A stretch of 64,000 nt of DNA, from NCBI GenBank assembly GCA_900318775.1, contig ONLY01000018.1:43403-107402 (forward strand), read 5' to 3'. Of the stretch, positions 34,985-42,367 are shown one piece after another (within the stretch, counting starts at the first letter, position 1; each line of letters opens with the position of its first letter). Both the position numbers and the translations under genes were made by a program. The stretch is from an uncultured Prevotellaceae bacterium (GTDB taxonomy: Bacteria > Bacteroidota > Bacteroidia > Bacteroidales > Bacteroidaceae). Under the pieces are notes generated by a model, which worked only from the letters and a program-made list of their open reading frames with translations, did not search any database and was not told where the DNA came from.

Positions 34985-35170
34985 ATGTTAGGAATTAAGA
35001 CAAGGCGCCCCCCTATTGGAGGAGACATCGCGAATCAGATTCGTGGTGCCGTTGCCCGTGTCGCCAATGGACAACTTAATGCGCAGGAAATGGCGAGTGT
35101 GGAACGTTCCAAACTCATCAGGAGCCGATACAAGGCACGTTGGATAGGACTTGATGGAAAAGAGTTATAA
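34985..35170 (+). CDS. small basic protein, putative antitoxin partner of GNAT
   Basis: 61 residues, rich in Arg/Lys/Ala: MLGIKTRRPPIGGDIANQIR...NAQEMASVERSKLIRSRYK. The family is not recognised. The gene overlaps the following GNAT gene by 17 bases and shares its promoter. A small protein upstream and overlapping a GNAT acetyltransferase is the plan of GNAT-type toxin-antitoxin pairs, although known antitoxins there are ribbon-helix-helix (DUF1778) proteins and this one shows no such signature. Role inferred only from context. Confidence 0.65.
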   Translation: MLGIKTRRPPIGGDIANQIRGAVARVANGQLNAQEMASVERSKLIRSRYKARWIGLDGKEL

Positions 35171-35768
35171 CTTAGATATAGTAAGGGCTGATGACACGTC
35201 AGCCCTTATTGATTTCATGTGTGGTGTACCTTCTATGGACAATTTCATACACGACAAAGAGAACGGATTGGCAAAATTCATCAAATTGCGCCTTTCCAAT
35301 TTGTGGCTTGTGTATGAGGAAGGAAAAGCTGTTGCATTCTTCGCTTTGAGCAAAGATGCATTGGTGCTTAACAACGAAGACAGACGGAACTTGGAGAACA
35401 AAGAAAAAGACTGTTCCGCCCTGCCATCTCCTGATGATGCTGATAAATTCTGGGACAAAGAGAAGTACCCTGCTATTGAAGTTGATTATTTTGCAGTATG
35501 CAAGGAAATGCGTGAAAATCCAGATGACCATTTGGGTACATACATCATCGAGGAGATTTGCAGAATGGCTGATGCAGATATCTATTCTGCCACTATGTTT
35601 TTGACTGTTGAGGCATTGGACACCAAGGAATACAGTGCTGTTGAGTTCTACCAAAAGTGTGGTTTCCAATTTAGCGACGTGGCACAAAACAAATACATTT
35701 ATGATACCACGTTTGGCAACCAACCTACCACCAGAAGAATGTATAAAATCATACTTCCATTAGATTAA
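35154..35768 (+). CDS. GNAT-family N-acetyltransferase, possible toxin
   Basis: 204 residues. N-terminal half with IDFMCGVPSMDNFIHDKENG (the MDxFI motif of toxin-like GNATs), LWLVYEEGKAVAFFALSKDA, and the acetyl-CoA region PAIEVDYFAV...HLGTYIIEEI; the C-terminal half has FLTVEAL and AVEFYQKCGFQF, the usual GNAT end. A MDNFI/CG-Y-C-GF pattern recalls TacT-like enzymes that acetylate aminoacyl-tRNA, but that substrate is only a guess. It overlaps the 61-aa gene; ATG 35154 is taken over TTG 35151. A strong terminator follows immediately. Confidence 0.8.
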   Translation: MEKSYNLDIVRADDTSALIDFMCGVPSMDNFIHDKENGLAKFIKLRLSNLWLVYEEGKAVAFFALSKDALVLNNEDRRNLENKEKDCSALPSPDDADKFWDKEKYPAIEVDYFAVCKEMRENPDDHLGTYIIEEICRMADADIYSATMFLTVEALDTKEYSAVEFYQKCGFQFSDVAQNKYIYDTTFGNQPTTRRMYKIILPLD

Positions 35769-35800
35769 AGGACAATCCACAAGGTTGTCCTTTTCTTTTT
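35767..35800 (+). terminator. intrinsic terminator after the GNAT gene
   Basis: AAAGGACAA / TTGTCCTTT stem with 9-base loop, then TTTCTTTTTT. It separates the GNAT gene from the next ECF-type promoter. Confidence 0.85.
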
Positions 35801-35811
35801 TCCCTCTTTTT

Positions 35812-35844
35812 GATTACCTTTCCCATCTTTCGAGTATAAATAGG
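35812..35844 (+). promoter_or_regulatory. proposed ECF-sigma promoter B (49-aa gene)
   Basis: GATTACCTTTC (35812-35822) and GTATAAATAGG (from 35834), TTACC to GTATAA distance 20, the same as promoter A at 40236. Confidence 0.6.
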
Positions 35845-35858
35845 AAAGGAACAACAAA

Positions 35859-36008
35859 ATGAAAGATTATACCAACAAGATAGAAAAGTATCTTCGTGGT
35901 CAGATGAGCCATGAAGAAGAAGCAAGGTTTGAACAAAAAGTGAAGTCAAATGCCCTTATTCGTTTCCAAGCGGGTATTATGACAATGCTCATAAGAAAAA
36001 TCAAATAA
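35859..36008 (+). CDS. 49-aa protein resembling an anti-sigma N-terminus
   Basis: MKDYTNKIEKYLRGQMSHEE EARFEQKVKSNALIRFQAGI (first 40 residues, shown as two blocks), ending MTMLIRKIK. It aligns by eye with the N-terminus of the 231-aa anti-sigma-like protein (DERIESFLRGTMSSDEEEAF...KSNPELRNRA): LRGxMSxxEExxFxxxxKSN. It lacks any membrane segment. It is read from a proposed ECF promoter 25 nt upstream. A free sigma-binding peptide made by the sigma's own regulon would act as feedback; alternatively it is a truncated duplicate. Confidence 0.65.
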   Translation: MKDYTNKIEKYLRGQMSHEEEARFEQKVKSNALIRFQAGIMTMLIRKIK

Positions 36009-36099
36009 GGTGAGAGACAATTGGGAACAGGAAGAGGTATTTTGCCCTTACAAATGCATTTCCCCATCTGAATTATTTGTGCAGATTAAACAAATGTCT

Positions 36100-36107
36100 T
36101 ACCTTTG
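36100..36107 (+). promoter_or_regulatory. vegetative promoter -7 element of the 97-aa gene
   Basis: TACCTTTG with TTTG 19-20 bases upstream (36077-36080), giving a leader of about 120 nt. Confidence 0.7.
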
Positions 36108-36166
36108 TACTGAGATTGAGCCTCGATCTGTTTTGTTTCGCTCGAGCCATCGAGCCAATGTGAAAT

Positions 36167-36228
36167 AAAATATAATAATCATAAAGCATGTATGAGGCAC
36201 ATGCATTTTATTAACTTAATTATATTTT
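36167..36228 (+). promoter_or_regulatory. long leader hairpin before the 97-aa gene
   Basis: AAAATATAAT (36167-36176) pairs with ATTATATTTT (36219-36228), and GCATGT (36186-36191) with ACATGC (36199-36204). The structure ends 6 bases before the ATG, so it could block ribosome access. Confidence 0.5.
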
Positions 36229-36234
36229 ATTTTT

Positions 36235-36528
36235 ATGATAATCAATCTTAATTATTTCAAGGGAGAGTTTCACGAAGAATGGTTCAATGTTCGTGAATTA
36301 AAACCCTTCACCCATGTTAAAGTGGTTGTGAACTGTGATGAACCAATTAGTTCCATTGGTGGTCCGTTAGAAAGACGCGTAGAATCCTTCTTAAACGAAA
36401 AACTATTACCTATGAAACTAAAATGTCATTGGGATCACGAATCAGAATCTATAAAAAGAATATTAGGAAGTCCTGAGAAAACACCACAAATTTGCAGATT
36501 AGAAATGGGGGTTAACATCGATTTCTAA
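36235..36528 (+). CDS. hypothetical protein, 97 aa
   Basis: Not recognised. MIINLNYFKGEFHEEWFNVR with predicted mixed strands and helices (HVKVVVNCDEP, PLERRVESFLNEKLLP), neutral charge, no signal peptide. It has its own vegetative promoter, a 120-nt structured leader and a strong terminator, so it is a separate transcription unit between the 49-aa gene and the convergent TPR-CHAT gene. A strand-turn-helix pattern with HVKV and RRVESFL could suit an effector-associated or trypsin-co-occurring small domain of the kind found near caspase-like genes, but this is speculation. Confidence 0.7.
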   Translation: MIINLNYFKGEFHEEWFNVRELKPFTHVKVVVNCDEPISSIGGPLERRVESFLNEKLLPMKLKCHWDHESESIKRILGSPEKTPQICRLEMGVNIDF

Positions 36529-36541
36529 AAAAACTAATGAA

Positions 36542-36568
36542 GAGGGTGTGTCGGATTGACACACCCTC
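36542..36568. terminator. bidirectional terminator between 97-aa and TPR-CHAT genes
   Basis: GAGGGTGTGTC / GACACACCCTC, 11-bp perfect stem with 5-base loop, between two convergent stop codons. Confidence 0.8.
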
Positions 36569-36570
36569 AT

Positions 36571-39500
36571 TTAATCCAATAACACAAACCCAGCCCAACA
36601 ATAAGGGGATTTTCCTTGATCCTTTAATTTCTGTTGTGCTATTTTTAGTGCTTGATGCGCACTTTCTCCAGACAGATAATGTTCGTAGAACACGGACATT
36701 AGTTGCTTGGTCTCTTCATCTGGAACTTTCCAAAGTGACATGAGAATAGTGCCAGCACCAGCTTTTTTGAATCCTCTTTGAAGTCCATACACTCCATTGA
36801 CATTATCGACATCTCCTAATCCTGTTTCGCAAGCAGACAATACGGTAAGTTTGTTTCCTGTTAAATCAAGTCGCGAAATCTCATCAGCGGTAAGGATTCC
36901 ATCTTCCACTCCTTCTGCAAGTGTTTTTCCTGTCCAGACATTATTCGCGCCAGCAAAAAGCAATCCGCTATATAATAACGAATTATCGTTTTGATTAGAA
37001 GTGCTCAAACCACTAAAAAAACTTGTTGTCACATCATCTTCTGACGGAAAATAGAAACCATGAGTTGCGACATGGATGATGTCTGGTACATTTGTACTTA
37101 ATGTTTTGAAAGATTCTTCATTTGCTTCATTTTGCATGAAAACTTGAACACGAGCGTTCCGATTCTTCAATAACGATTCAATGGATGCGATTTCATCTTT
37201 GGTGCTAGGCAGCAAATCCCATGTACCTCTATCCAATGAACGCGTTGCCATTAGAGCCCCCGATGAATAAGAGGTGTATCTCTTAGAATAGGTTGCCATC
37301 ATCTCTGCATCCTCAAAATAGTCAATGTCTCCATATAAAGTAGCACCCAGTATCTCATCATTCTTCTTCTGCTGCTTAATTGATTCAATCATTGCCGTTG
37401 TTGACACCTCATACAAATCGTATTTGTCTGACAGCCGCATTGTCCCATCAGATATGGCAGAAATATTGATTTTGTTTATATAACTTGTGGGAGAATAATA
37501 AACAGAAGCTCCATTCTCTATGTATGGCTCTATATTTCCCCATATCATCTGATAGAGTTTTTTGTTTGGGATATCATACAAACTATCAATAAACTCATGA
37601 CTTATTAAATTATTTGAATCAAACAGCTCCTCTAACTCATCCTCGGAACATAATGGTATTAACGTTGGGACATTACTATTAGATGTCAAAATCAATGCCC
37701 CTAATAGTGCTTTAGACTCTTCTATCGGCATTTTGATCTTAGGTAAGAGTGTGAATTCTATTGCTACATCATTGCCTTTTAGCATTGTTCTGACATCATC
37801 AATAGATTTGAATGAACGACTCAACCTTTCGCTGAAATCAGGTATTGCTGCAATGACTTGCTTTTCATATAAGTTAATTCTTTCCACATAATTACCAATA
37901 GAGTCTCTTGGGGTTCTCTTGTTAACAAGTAACTCTTTCAATGATTGCATAGATGTATAGGTCTCTTGTATGGCCTGGTCACATTCTTTTACCAAGTTTT
38001 CTATTAATCTTCCAGATTTTAGCAATAGGCATTTCGTATATATAGCATTATTAAATGCCATTCGCTTTGTCTGTGGATTATCAAAGGATGTTGCTGCTAA
38101 ATTGTTTAAAGCCACCAATGCTCCAGATTTCTGCTCCCAGTATTCTTCACGCTCGGCTTCTGAAAAGTAAGAAAAAATATCTGCCAAATGATTCCGAATA
38201 GCATTATTATATTGCTCAATTTCCGATATGGCTTTTTCATTTTTGGTTAAACAATGTATAACATACAAATCCAACTCTGCCATATCCTTTACATAAGACG
38301 CGGCATCCATCCCCATAACTTTGACAAAACATTCTTCTCCCCTTTTATAATCATTTTCCAAAAAATAGATTTCTCCTATGTTCATATATGCAAGAGCTTT
38401 TACACCTTCATTTTGTGATAAAGATTCATCTTCTATAATTCGACCATATAGTTCCTTTGCCTTAGGAAAATCCTTCATTTTGGCATAAATGGTTGCCATA
38501 TTGTTCAATACCATAAGCCTCTCGTCAGAATTACCATCGTTTACTCCATCGTAAAATGCCATATAAATAGAATCCGCGTATTCTAAAAGTTCTTTAGCAT
38601 CCGTGGGATTCCCTACCTGTATAATACATGCGGCCAAATTAGACATTAATCGTGCATACGCAAGGCTGCTTTTATCATTATTCTTCTTGTAAATCTCAAA
38701 AGCCTTCATATACCATTCAAGGGCCATTTCCACATTATTAAGGAGAGAAGACAAATATCCCTTAGCTTCATATATACTCTTTATTTGATCTGATTGTACA
38801 TTCTCTTTCTGGAGAAATAGAAGAGACTCATCCAACACTTTGTCTGCTTCAATATATTCTCCTTCTTCACAAAACACATTTGATAAAGAAGTTATCACTA
38901 ATATATAATTACCCAATGAAGCTTTCCCCCAATTCTCTTCATATAATTTTCTTTGATTCTTCAATTTTGTGATAGCCTCATTATAATTCCCTTGTGTATA
39001 ATCATTTGTGACATCCAAAAACCACGAGTTATCACTAATAGATTGAGAGATTGAAACATCGTCTGATTGTTTTAAATTCTGAAATTTTAATTGGAGAATT
39101 TGCCATTTGTCTTTTATGTTCTGTTTTGTTGTAACATCCATATGGATACTGTCAGATAATTGTACCGCTGTTTCCAAATGAGCAAGAGCCTCAACTGATT
39201 TATTTAATCCTATTTCCGCATTTGACAACGCGAGTAAAGCTGATGCATATAATTCGGGATCTTCACCAAATTGTTCTTTACCTACTAAACATGCTTCTTC
39301 CGCGATGTGATATGCAGAATTAAAATCTCCTGTAACACTTAGGATGTTTGACATATTATTCAAAAGACACCCATAAAAATAGGATTTATTTTTGTCAGGA
39401 GAATTCTGAAAATCCGCATACGACTCATTAAACCAATGAAGAGCGTCTTGTTCCTTCTTCATTTGCATATTTGCGAGACCTATATAGAATTTATATGTAG

Positions 39501-40191
39501 GAATATAAGCTATTCCAGCCAACGAGTCACCTTGTACATTAGTAAGCACCTTTTTTATCTCATCAATGGCATTTTGATGAAACCCATATCCTATGTACAT
39601 TATGCATTTCTGCAAAAAGGAACCCAAATATCCGATCGATTTCACTCCGTCAATATATTGTATGGCATCTACCGATTTTTGTTTATATTCAAGAGCTTTA
39701 ATCGTATCATTGTCGGATTCACATATTGATGACATATTATAGTAATCATTAAAATCCGCTATAGTATATGGCTTATCATAATGTTTTGACACATCTACCC
39801 CATATATGTTAAATGCCTTCTTATTAGGATTCTCTATAAAATCCAGTTTGCCAATATCTGGTATAGATGGGAAATAAAATGAGACTTGAAAAACACCTCC
39901 AAAAGTAAAATCTCGCTTTTGGGGACTAATAGGTAAGCCATCACATTTCAACAAAGGATGTTTTTCATGTGTTTCATAATTATATAGATATGTCGCATCA
40001 GATATTGTTCCCCATGAATTTGGAGGCATTGTTAAGGTACAATGAATGAACGTTGTATCCTTTGTCACCTCAATCTTATTGATATGCAAACTTGGTTCAT
40101 CTGTCCTGTCAAAAACAGGCTCAATATAAGTTTGTGCCACACATTTCATGCAGCACATAACAAAAGATAACACAACAACGAAGTACTTCAT
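36571..40191 (-). CDS. secreted TPR-CHAT caspase-clan protease
   Basis: About 1206 residues. Signal peptide MKYFVVVLSFVMCCMKCVAQ, a beta-rich N-terminal part (to about 150), an array of tetratricopeptide repeats (about 170-700, for example DTIKALEYKQKSVDAI, VEALAHLETAVQLSD, AMLYGRIIEDE-like units), and a C-terminal CHAT domain with the catalytic His in IHVATHGFY (His1044) and Cys in VLSACETGLG (Cys1121), ending with the hallmark GAGTILMSLWKVPD...YCWAGFVLLD. CHAT proteases are separase/caspase relatives; TPR regions sense or hold partners. Export suggests a periplasmic role. Start ATG 40191 is set by the signal peptide and the TAATTTTG element at 40209-40216; the longer frame runs through both promoters. 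Confidence 0.9.
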   Translation of the reverse strand: MKYFVVVLSFVMCCMKCVAQTYIEPVFDRTDEPSLHINKIEVTKDTTFIHCTLTMPPNSWGTISDATYLYNYETHEKHPLLKCDGLPISPQKRDFTFGGVFQVSFYFPSIPDIGKLDFIENPNKKAFNIYGVDVSKHYDKPYTIADFNDYYNMSSICESDNDTIKALEYKQKSVDAIQYIDGVKSIGYLGSFLQKCIMYIGYGFHQNAIDEIKKVLTNVQGDSLAGIAYIPTYKFYIGLANMQMKKEQDALHWFNESYADFQNSPDKNKSYFYGCLLNNMSNILSVTGDFNSAYHIAEEACLVGKEQFGEDPELYASALLALSNAEIGLNKSVEALAHLETAVQLSDSIHMDVTTKQNIKDKWQILQLKFQNLKQSDDVSISQSISDNSWFLDVTNDYTQGNYNEAITKLKNQRKLYEENWGKASLGNYILVITSLSNVFCEEGEYIEADKVLDESLLFLQKENVQSDQIKSIYEAKGYLSSLLNNVEMALEWYMKAFEIYKKNNDKSSLAYARLMSNLAACIIQVGNPTDAKELLEYADSIYMAFYDGVNDGNSDERLMVLNNMATIYAKMKDFPKAKELYGRIIEDESLSQNEGVKALAYMNIGEIYFLENDYKRGEECFVKVMGMDAASYVKDMAELDLYVIHCLTKNEKAISEIEQYNNAIRNHLADIFSYFSEAEREEYWEQKSGALVALNNLAATSFDNPQTKRMAFNNAIYTKCLLLKSGRLIENLVKECDQAIQETYTSMQSLKELLVNKRTPRDSIGNYVERINLYEKQVIAAIPDFSERLSRSFKSIDDVRTMLKGNDVAIEFTLLPKIKMPIEESKALLGALILTSNSNVPTLIPLCSEDELEELFDSNNLISHEFIDSLYDIPNKKLYQMIWGNIEPYIENGASVYYSPTSYINKINISAISDGTMRLSDKYDLYEVSTTAMIESIKQQKKNDEILGATLYGDIDYFEDAEMMATYSKRYTSYSSGALMATRSLDRGTWDLLPSTKDEIASIESLLKNRNARVQVFMQNEANEESFKTLSTNVPDIIHVATHGFYFPSEDDVTTSFFSGLSTSNQNDNSLLYSGLLFAGANNVWTGKTLAEGVEDGILTADEISRLDLTGNKLTVLSACETGLGDVDNVNGVYGLQRGFKKAGAGTILMSLWKVPDEETKQLMSVFYEHYLSGESAHQALKIAQQKLKDQGKSPYCWAGFVLLD

Positions 40192-40208
40192 GACAAAATA
40201 TTTTTTTG

Positions 40209-40216
40209 CAAAATTA
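40209..40216 (-). promoter_or_regulatory. vegetative promoter -7 element of the TPR-CHAT gene
   Basis: TAATTTTG on the minus strand, 18 nt before ATG 40191, back to back with proposed ECF promoter A. Confidence 0.6.
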
Positions 40217-40235
40217 CTTTTTTTCTTCAAAAGCC

Positions 40236-40268
40236 GGTTACCTTTTACATCTTTTCGGTATAAAAGGG
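40236..40268 (+). promoter_or_regulatory. proposed ECF-sigma promoter A (178-aa repeat protein)
   Basis: GGTTACCTTTT (40236-40246) and GGTATAAAAGGG (40257-40268), distance TTACC to GTATAA 20. It shares GGTTACCTTTT and GTATAAAAGGG exactly with promoter C. Confidence 0.62.
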
Positions 40269-40318
40269 TGAAACATAACTCAAAACATTCAATATTAACA
40301 ATTAAAATCAACACAATT

Positions 40319-40855
40319 ATGAAAAAGTTTTCAACTATTCTCATGGCAATCACATTCGCCATCACTGCCCATGCACAAAGTTACAACGTCGGAACGTCAA
40401 CCACCTCTACCGACTATTTCGGAAACCAGAGAACCACCCATCGCAACCAATATGGGCAAACAACAGGTACTTCCACCTCATCGACAGACTATTTCGGAAG
40501 AACGACGACAACGCATCGAGATAGATATGGAAATACCATCGGTACATCTACCTCTTCAACGGATTATTTGGGCAACACCACGACCACCCATCGAGACCGT
40601 TATGGGAACACAACTGGAACGGATAGATCAAGCACCGACTACCTTGGCAATACCAACACCCGTTACTCTGATTCTTACGGAAACTCTAGAGGCTCATCTT
40701 CCACCTCAACTGACTACTTCGGCAACACCACGACTACTTATCGCGACAGAAACGGATACACTCAAGGTTCTTCTACATCTTCCACAGATTATTTTGGCAA
40801 TCGCCACACACAACAGCGCAGCAACAACTCCAACACAACCATCTGGACTTGGTAA
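40319..40855 (+). CDS. secreted 178-aa protein of about 24-residue repeats
   Basis: Signal peptide MKKFSTILMAITFAITAHAQ, then about six repeats of the form GTSTSSTDYFGNTTTTHRDR followed by YGNT; the repeats are Thr/Ser/Asn/Tyr-rich with a constant STDY(F/L)GN core. The end is NNSNTTIWTW. At DNA level the units are about 72 bases. The protein is probably exported and could be a fibre- or surface-like or binding protein; no family recognised. It is read from proposed ECF promoter A, divergent from the TPR-CHAT protease, whose substrate it could be (inference). ATG 40319 is the only methionine with a signal peptide. Confidence 0.82.
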   Translation: MKKFSTILMAITFAITAHAQSYNVGTSTTSTDYFGNQRTTHRNQYGQTTGTSTSSTDYFGRTTTTHRDRYGNTIGTSTSSTDYLGNTTTTHRDRYGNTTGTDRSSTDYLGNTNTRYSDSYGNSRGSSSTSTDYFGNTTTTYRDRNGYTQGSSTSSTDYFGNRHTQQRSNNSNTTIWTW

Positions 40856-40877
40856 TGATACTTCTCTCCATACGACG

Positions 40878-40914
40878 AACCCCGAAAGTAGCTCAGCATC
40901 CTACTTTCGAGGTT
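40878..40914 (+). terminator. hairpin after the repeat-protein gene
   Basis: AACCCCGAAAGTAG / CTACTTTCGAGGTT, about 13 bp with one mismatch and 9-base loop, 22 nt after the stop; no T-run. Confidence 0.45.
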
Positions 40915-40944
40915 CAATTGTTCACGAATCCAGACATGTTGTGT

Positions 40945-41107
40945 TTAACTATCACTGAAAGGCACAGGAATGCCACCATGAGGATAGAATGGGGCTCAGT
41001 TTCACCAGTCCATCTTTTGCTCCACTCGTCACATCAGCCAATATCGCATTTGGATATTGTTTCAGAATCGTCTCAGGTTTCTTACGTTTTGATTCAATTA
41101 TAATCAT
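40945..41107 (-). pseudogene. frameshifted N-terminal remnant of a Bacteroidetes protein (DUF6939-like)
   Basis: ATG 41107 reads MIIIESKRKKPETILKQYPN then AILADVTSGAKDGLVKLSP, and after an extra base at 40990 the next frame continues FYPHGGIPVPFSDS before a stop. From memory this is the conserved start of DUF6939-type proteins (ESKRKKxETxxxxYPxAxIADVTS...SPFYPHGGIPVP). The rest of the gene is gone. Its ATG overlaps the stop of the upstream helix-turn-helix remnant. Confidence 0.5.
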
Positions 41108-41303
41108 TTTTCTTATTCATTATTACCCATTCACCATCTTTGCGGCCACCTTTGCGTCCAAGAACGCCTATCTTCTTAAGTATAGCAATGTCTCTTTCTA
41201 TGGTTCTAACATTCATTGTATTCTTTTCCGACATCTTTTCCGACATAGAACATTTTAGGGCATTCCATTGTCTCGTTTCCACAGGATTACCGCTCGACAT
41301 CAC
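41094..41303 (-). pseudogene. C-terminal remnant of a protein with a DeoR-like helix-turn-helix
   Basis: The recognisable part is SEKNTMNVRTIERDIAILKK followed by IGVLGRKGGRKDGEWVI, matching the winged-helix end of AlbA/AAA_4-type ATP-binding proteins or of Fic proteins (VS.RTIxRDIxxLKxxGxIxRxGGxxxGxW). No intact N-terminal part is present. It is followed with a 4-base-type overlap by the remnant at 40945-41107. Confidence 0.5.
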
Positions 41304-41852
41304 GAGTTATCCATCTGCATCCAGCATGGGGCGCAGATAACTCAACTCTCCAAAGTTGTCATTAGCCAACCAGAAGACCTCCACATATTCTGATATCAGC
41401 CAGCCAACCTACGACCTTACCACTACGAACCAAAGGAACACTAAAGGAAGAGTAAAGGAGCACCAAAGGAGGACTAAAGGAACACTAAAGGAGGGCTCTT
41501 ACGAGCACTCTACCATACTCCCAGCCATACTTCAAGCTGCTTCTAGCCATACTCTAAGCTTACTCTAGCCATACTCTAGGCTTACTCTAGGCTTACTCAT
41601 GAGTATGCTTGCAGTATGGCAAGAGCGAAGATGGTAGTTCGCTGATTGGGGTTGTCAGTTTTCTGTCTGACGACTAGATAGAGTTGACTGGTTATTATAT
41701 GACGACTGCTCTCTGCTACCATTCATCACAAAACCATGCAGTCTGTCCCAGATGCTTCGCCAGTCGGGCAACTATGCGTACTTTTGCAGCACCAAAGCGG
41801 GAACGACGAGCGAAGGCCAAGGGCAAAGGCTGAGCTGTCACAAAGAAACGAA
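41304..41852. repeat. intergenic region with two adjacent 11-bp tandem arrays
   Basis: Array 1 (41432-41497): six units AAAGGA-xx-ACT. Array 2 (41512-41610): about nine units of AGCCATACTCT / AGGCTTACTCT type. Both have an 11-base period. The rest of the region shows no gene apart from the promoter at 41779. Confidence 0.85.
41779..41786 (+). promoter_or_regulatory. vegetative promoter -7 element of GNAT gene 2
   Basis: TACTTTTG, matching TAnnTTTG, about 67 nt before ATG 41853. Confidence 0.55.
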
Positions 41853-42341
41853 ATGAAAATGGAGAAAACAAACGAGTATCGTATTTGGAAGGCAGGGATG
41901 GAGGATTTGCCTGAGATTCTGCAATTGCAATACCTGGCCTATCAGAGTCAGGCAGCGCTGTTCAGCAACAAGGATATTCCACCATTGACGCAGACCTTGG
42001 ATGAGGTAATAGAAGAGTATCACAAAGGCATCATCTTGAAGATGGTGAATGAGGAAGGAATGGCAATAGGCTCTATCCGTGCATGGGAAACGGAGGGAAG
42101 CGTCTATATCGGGAAACTGATGGTGCATCCTAACTATTGGCACCACGGATATGGCACAAGACTTCTGAAAGAAATAGAGCTGCTTTTTCCTCGGAAACGA
42201 TATGAGCTGTTCACGAGCACCCGCAGCGTTGACAACATACGGCTGTACCAGAGATTGGGCTATCGGGAGTTTGACCGCAAGCGCGTGGATGAGGAACTGG
42301 AATTTGTGTATATGGAGAAAGCGCAGAATGAATTGAATTAA
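41853..42341 (+). CDS. GNAT-family N-acetyltransferase
   Basis: 162 residues. Classic GNAT layout: N-terminal strand/helices (YRIWKAGMEDLPEILQLQYL), IGSIRAWETEGSVYIGKLMVHP (motif D/A beta strand), acetyl-CoA loop NYWHHGYGTRLLKEIE (the Q/RxxGxG/A position), and the C-terminal SVDNIRLYQRLGYREF. The substrate is unknown. The upstream extension to 41736 overlaps the promoter and is rejected. A small membrane protein gene follows after 26 nt, probably in the same operon. Confidence 0.88.
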   Translation: MKMEKTNEYRIWKAGMEDLPEILQLQYLAYQSQAALFSNKDIPPLTQTLDEVIEEYHKGIILKMVNEEGMAIGSIRAWETEGSVYIGKLMVHPNYWHHGYGTRLLKEIELLFPRKRYELFTSTRSVDNIRLYQRLGYREFDRKRVDEELEFVYMEKAQNELN

Positions 42342-42367
42342 GTTTTAAATTAAAAAAGGGGAAAAAC

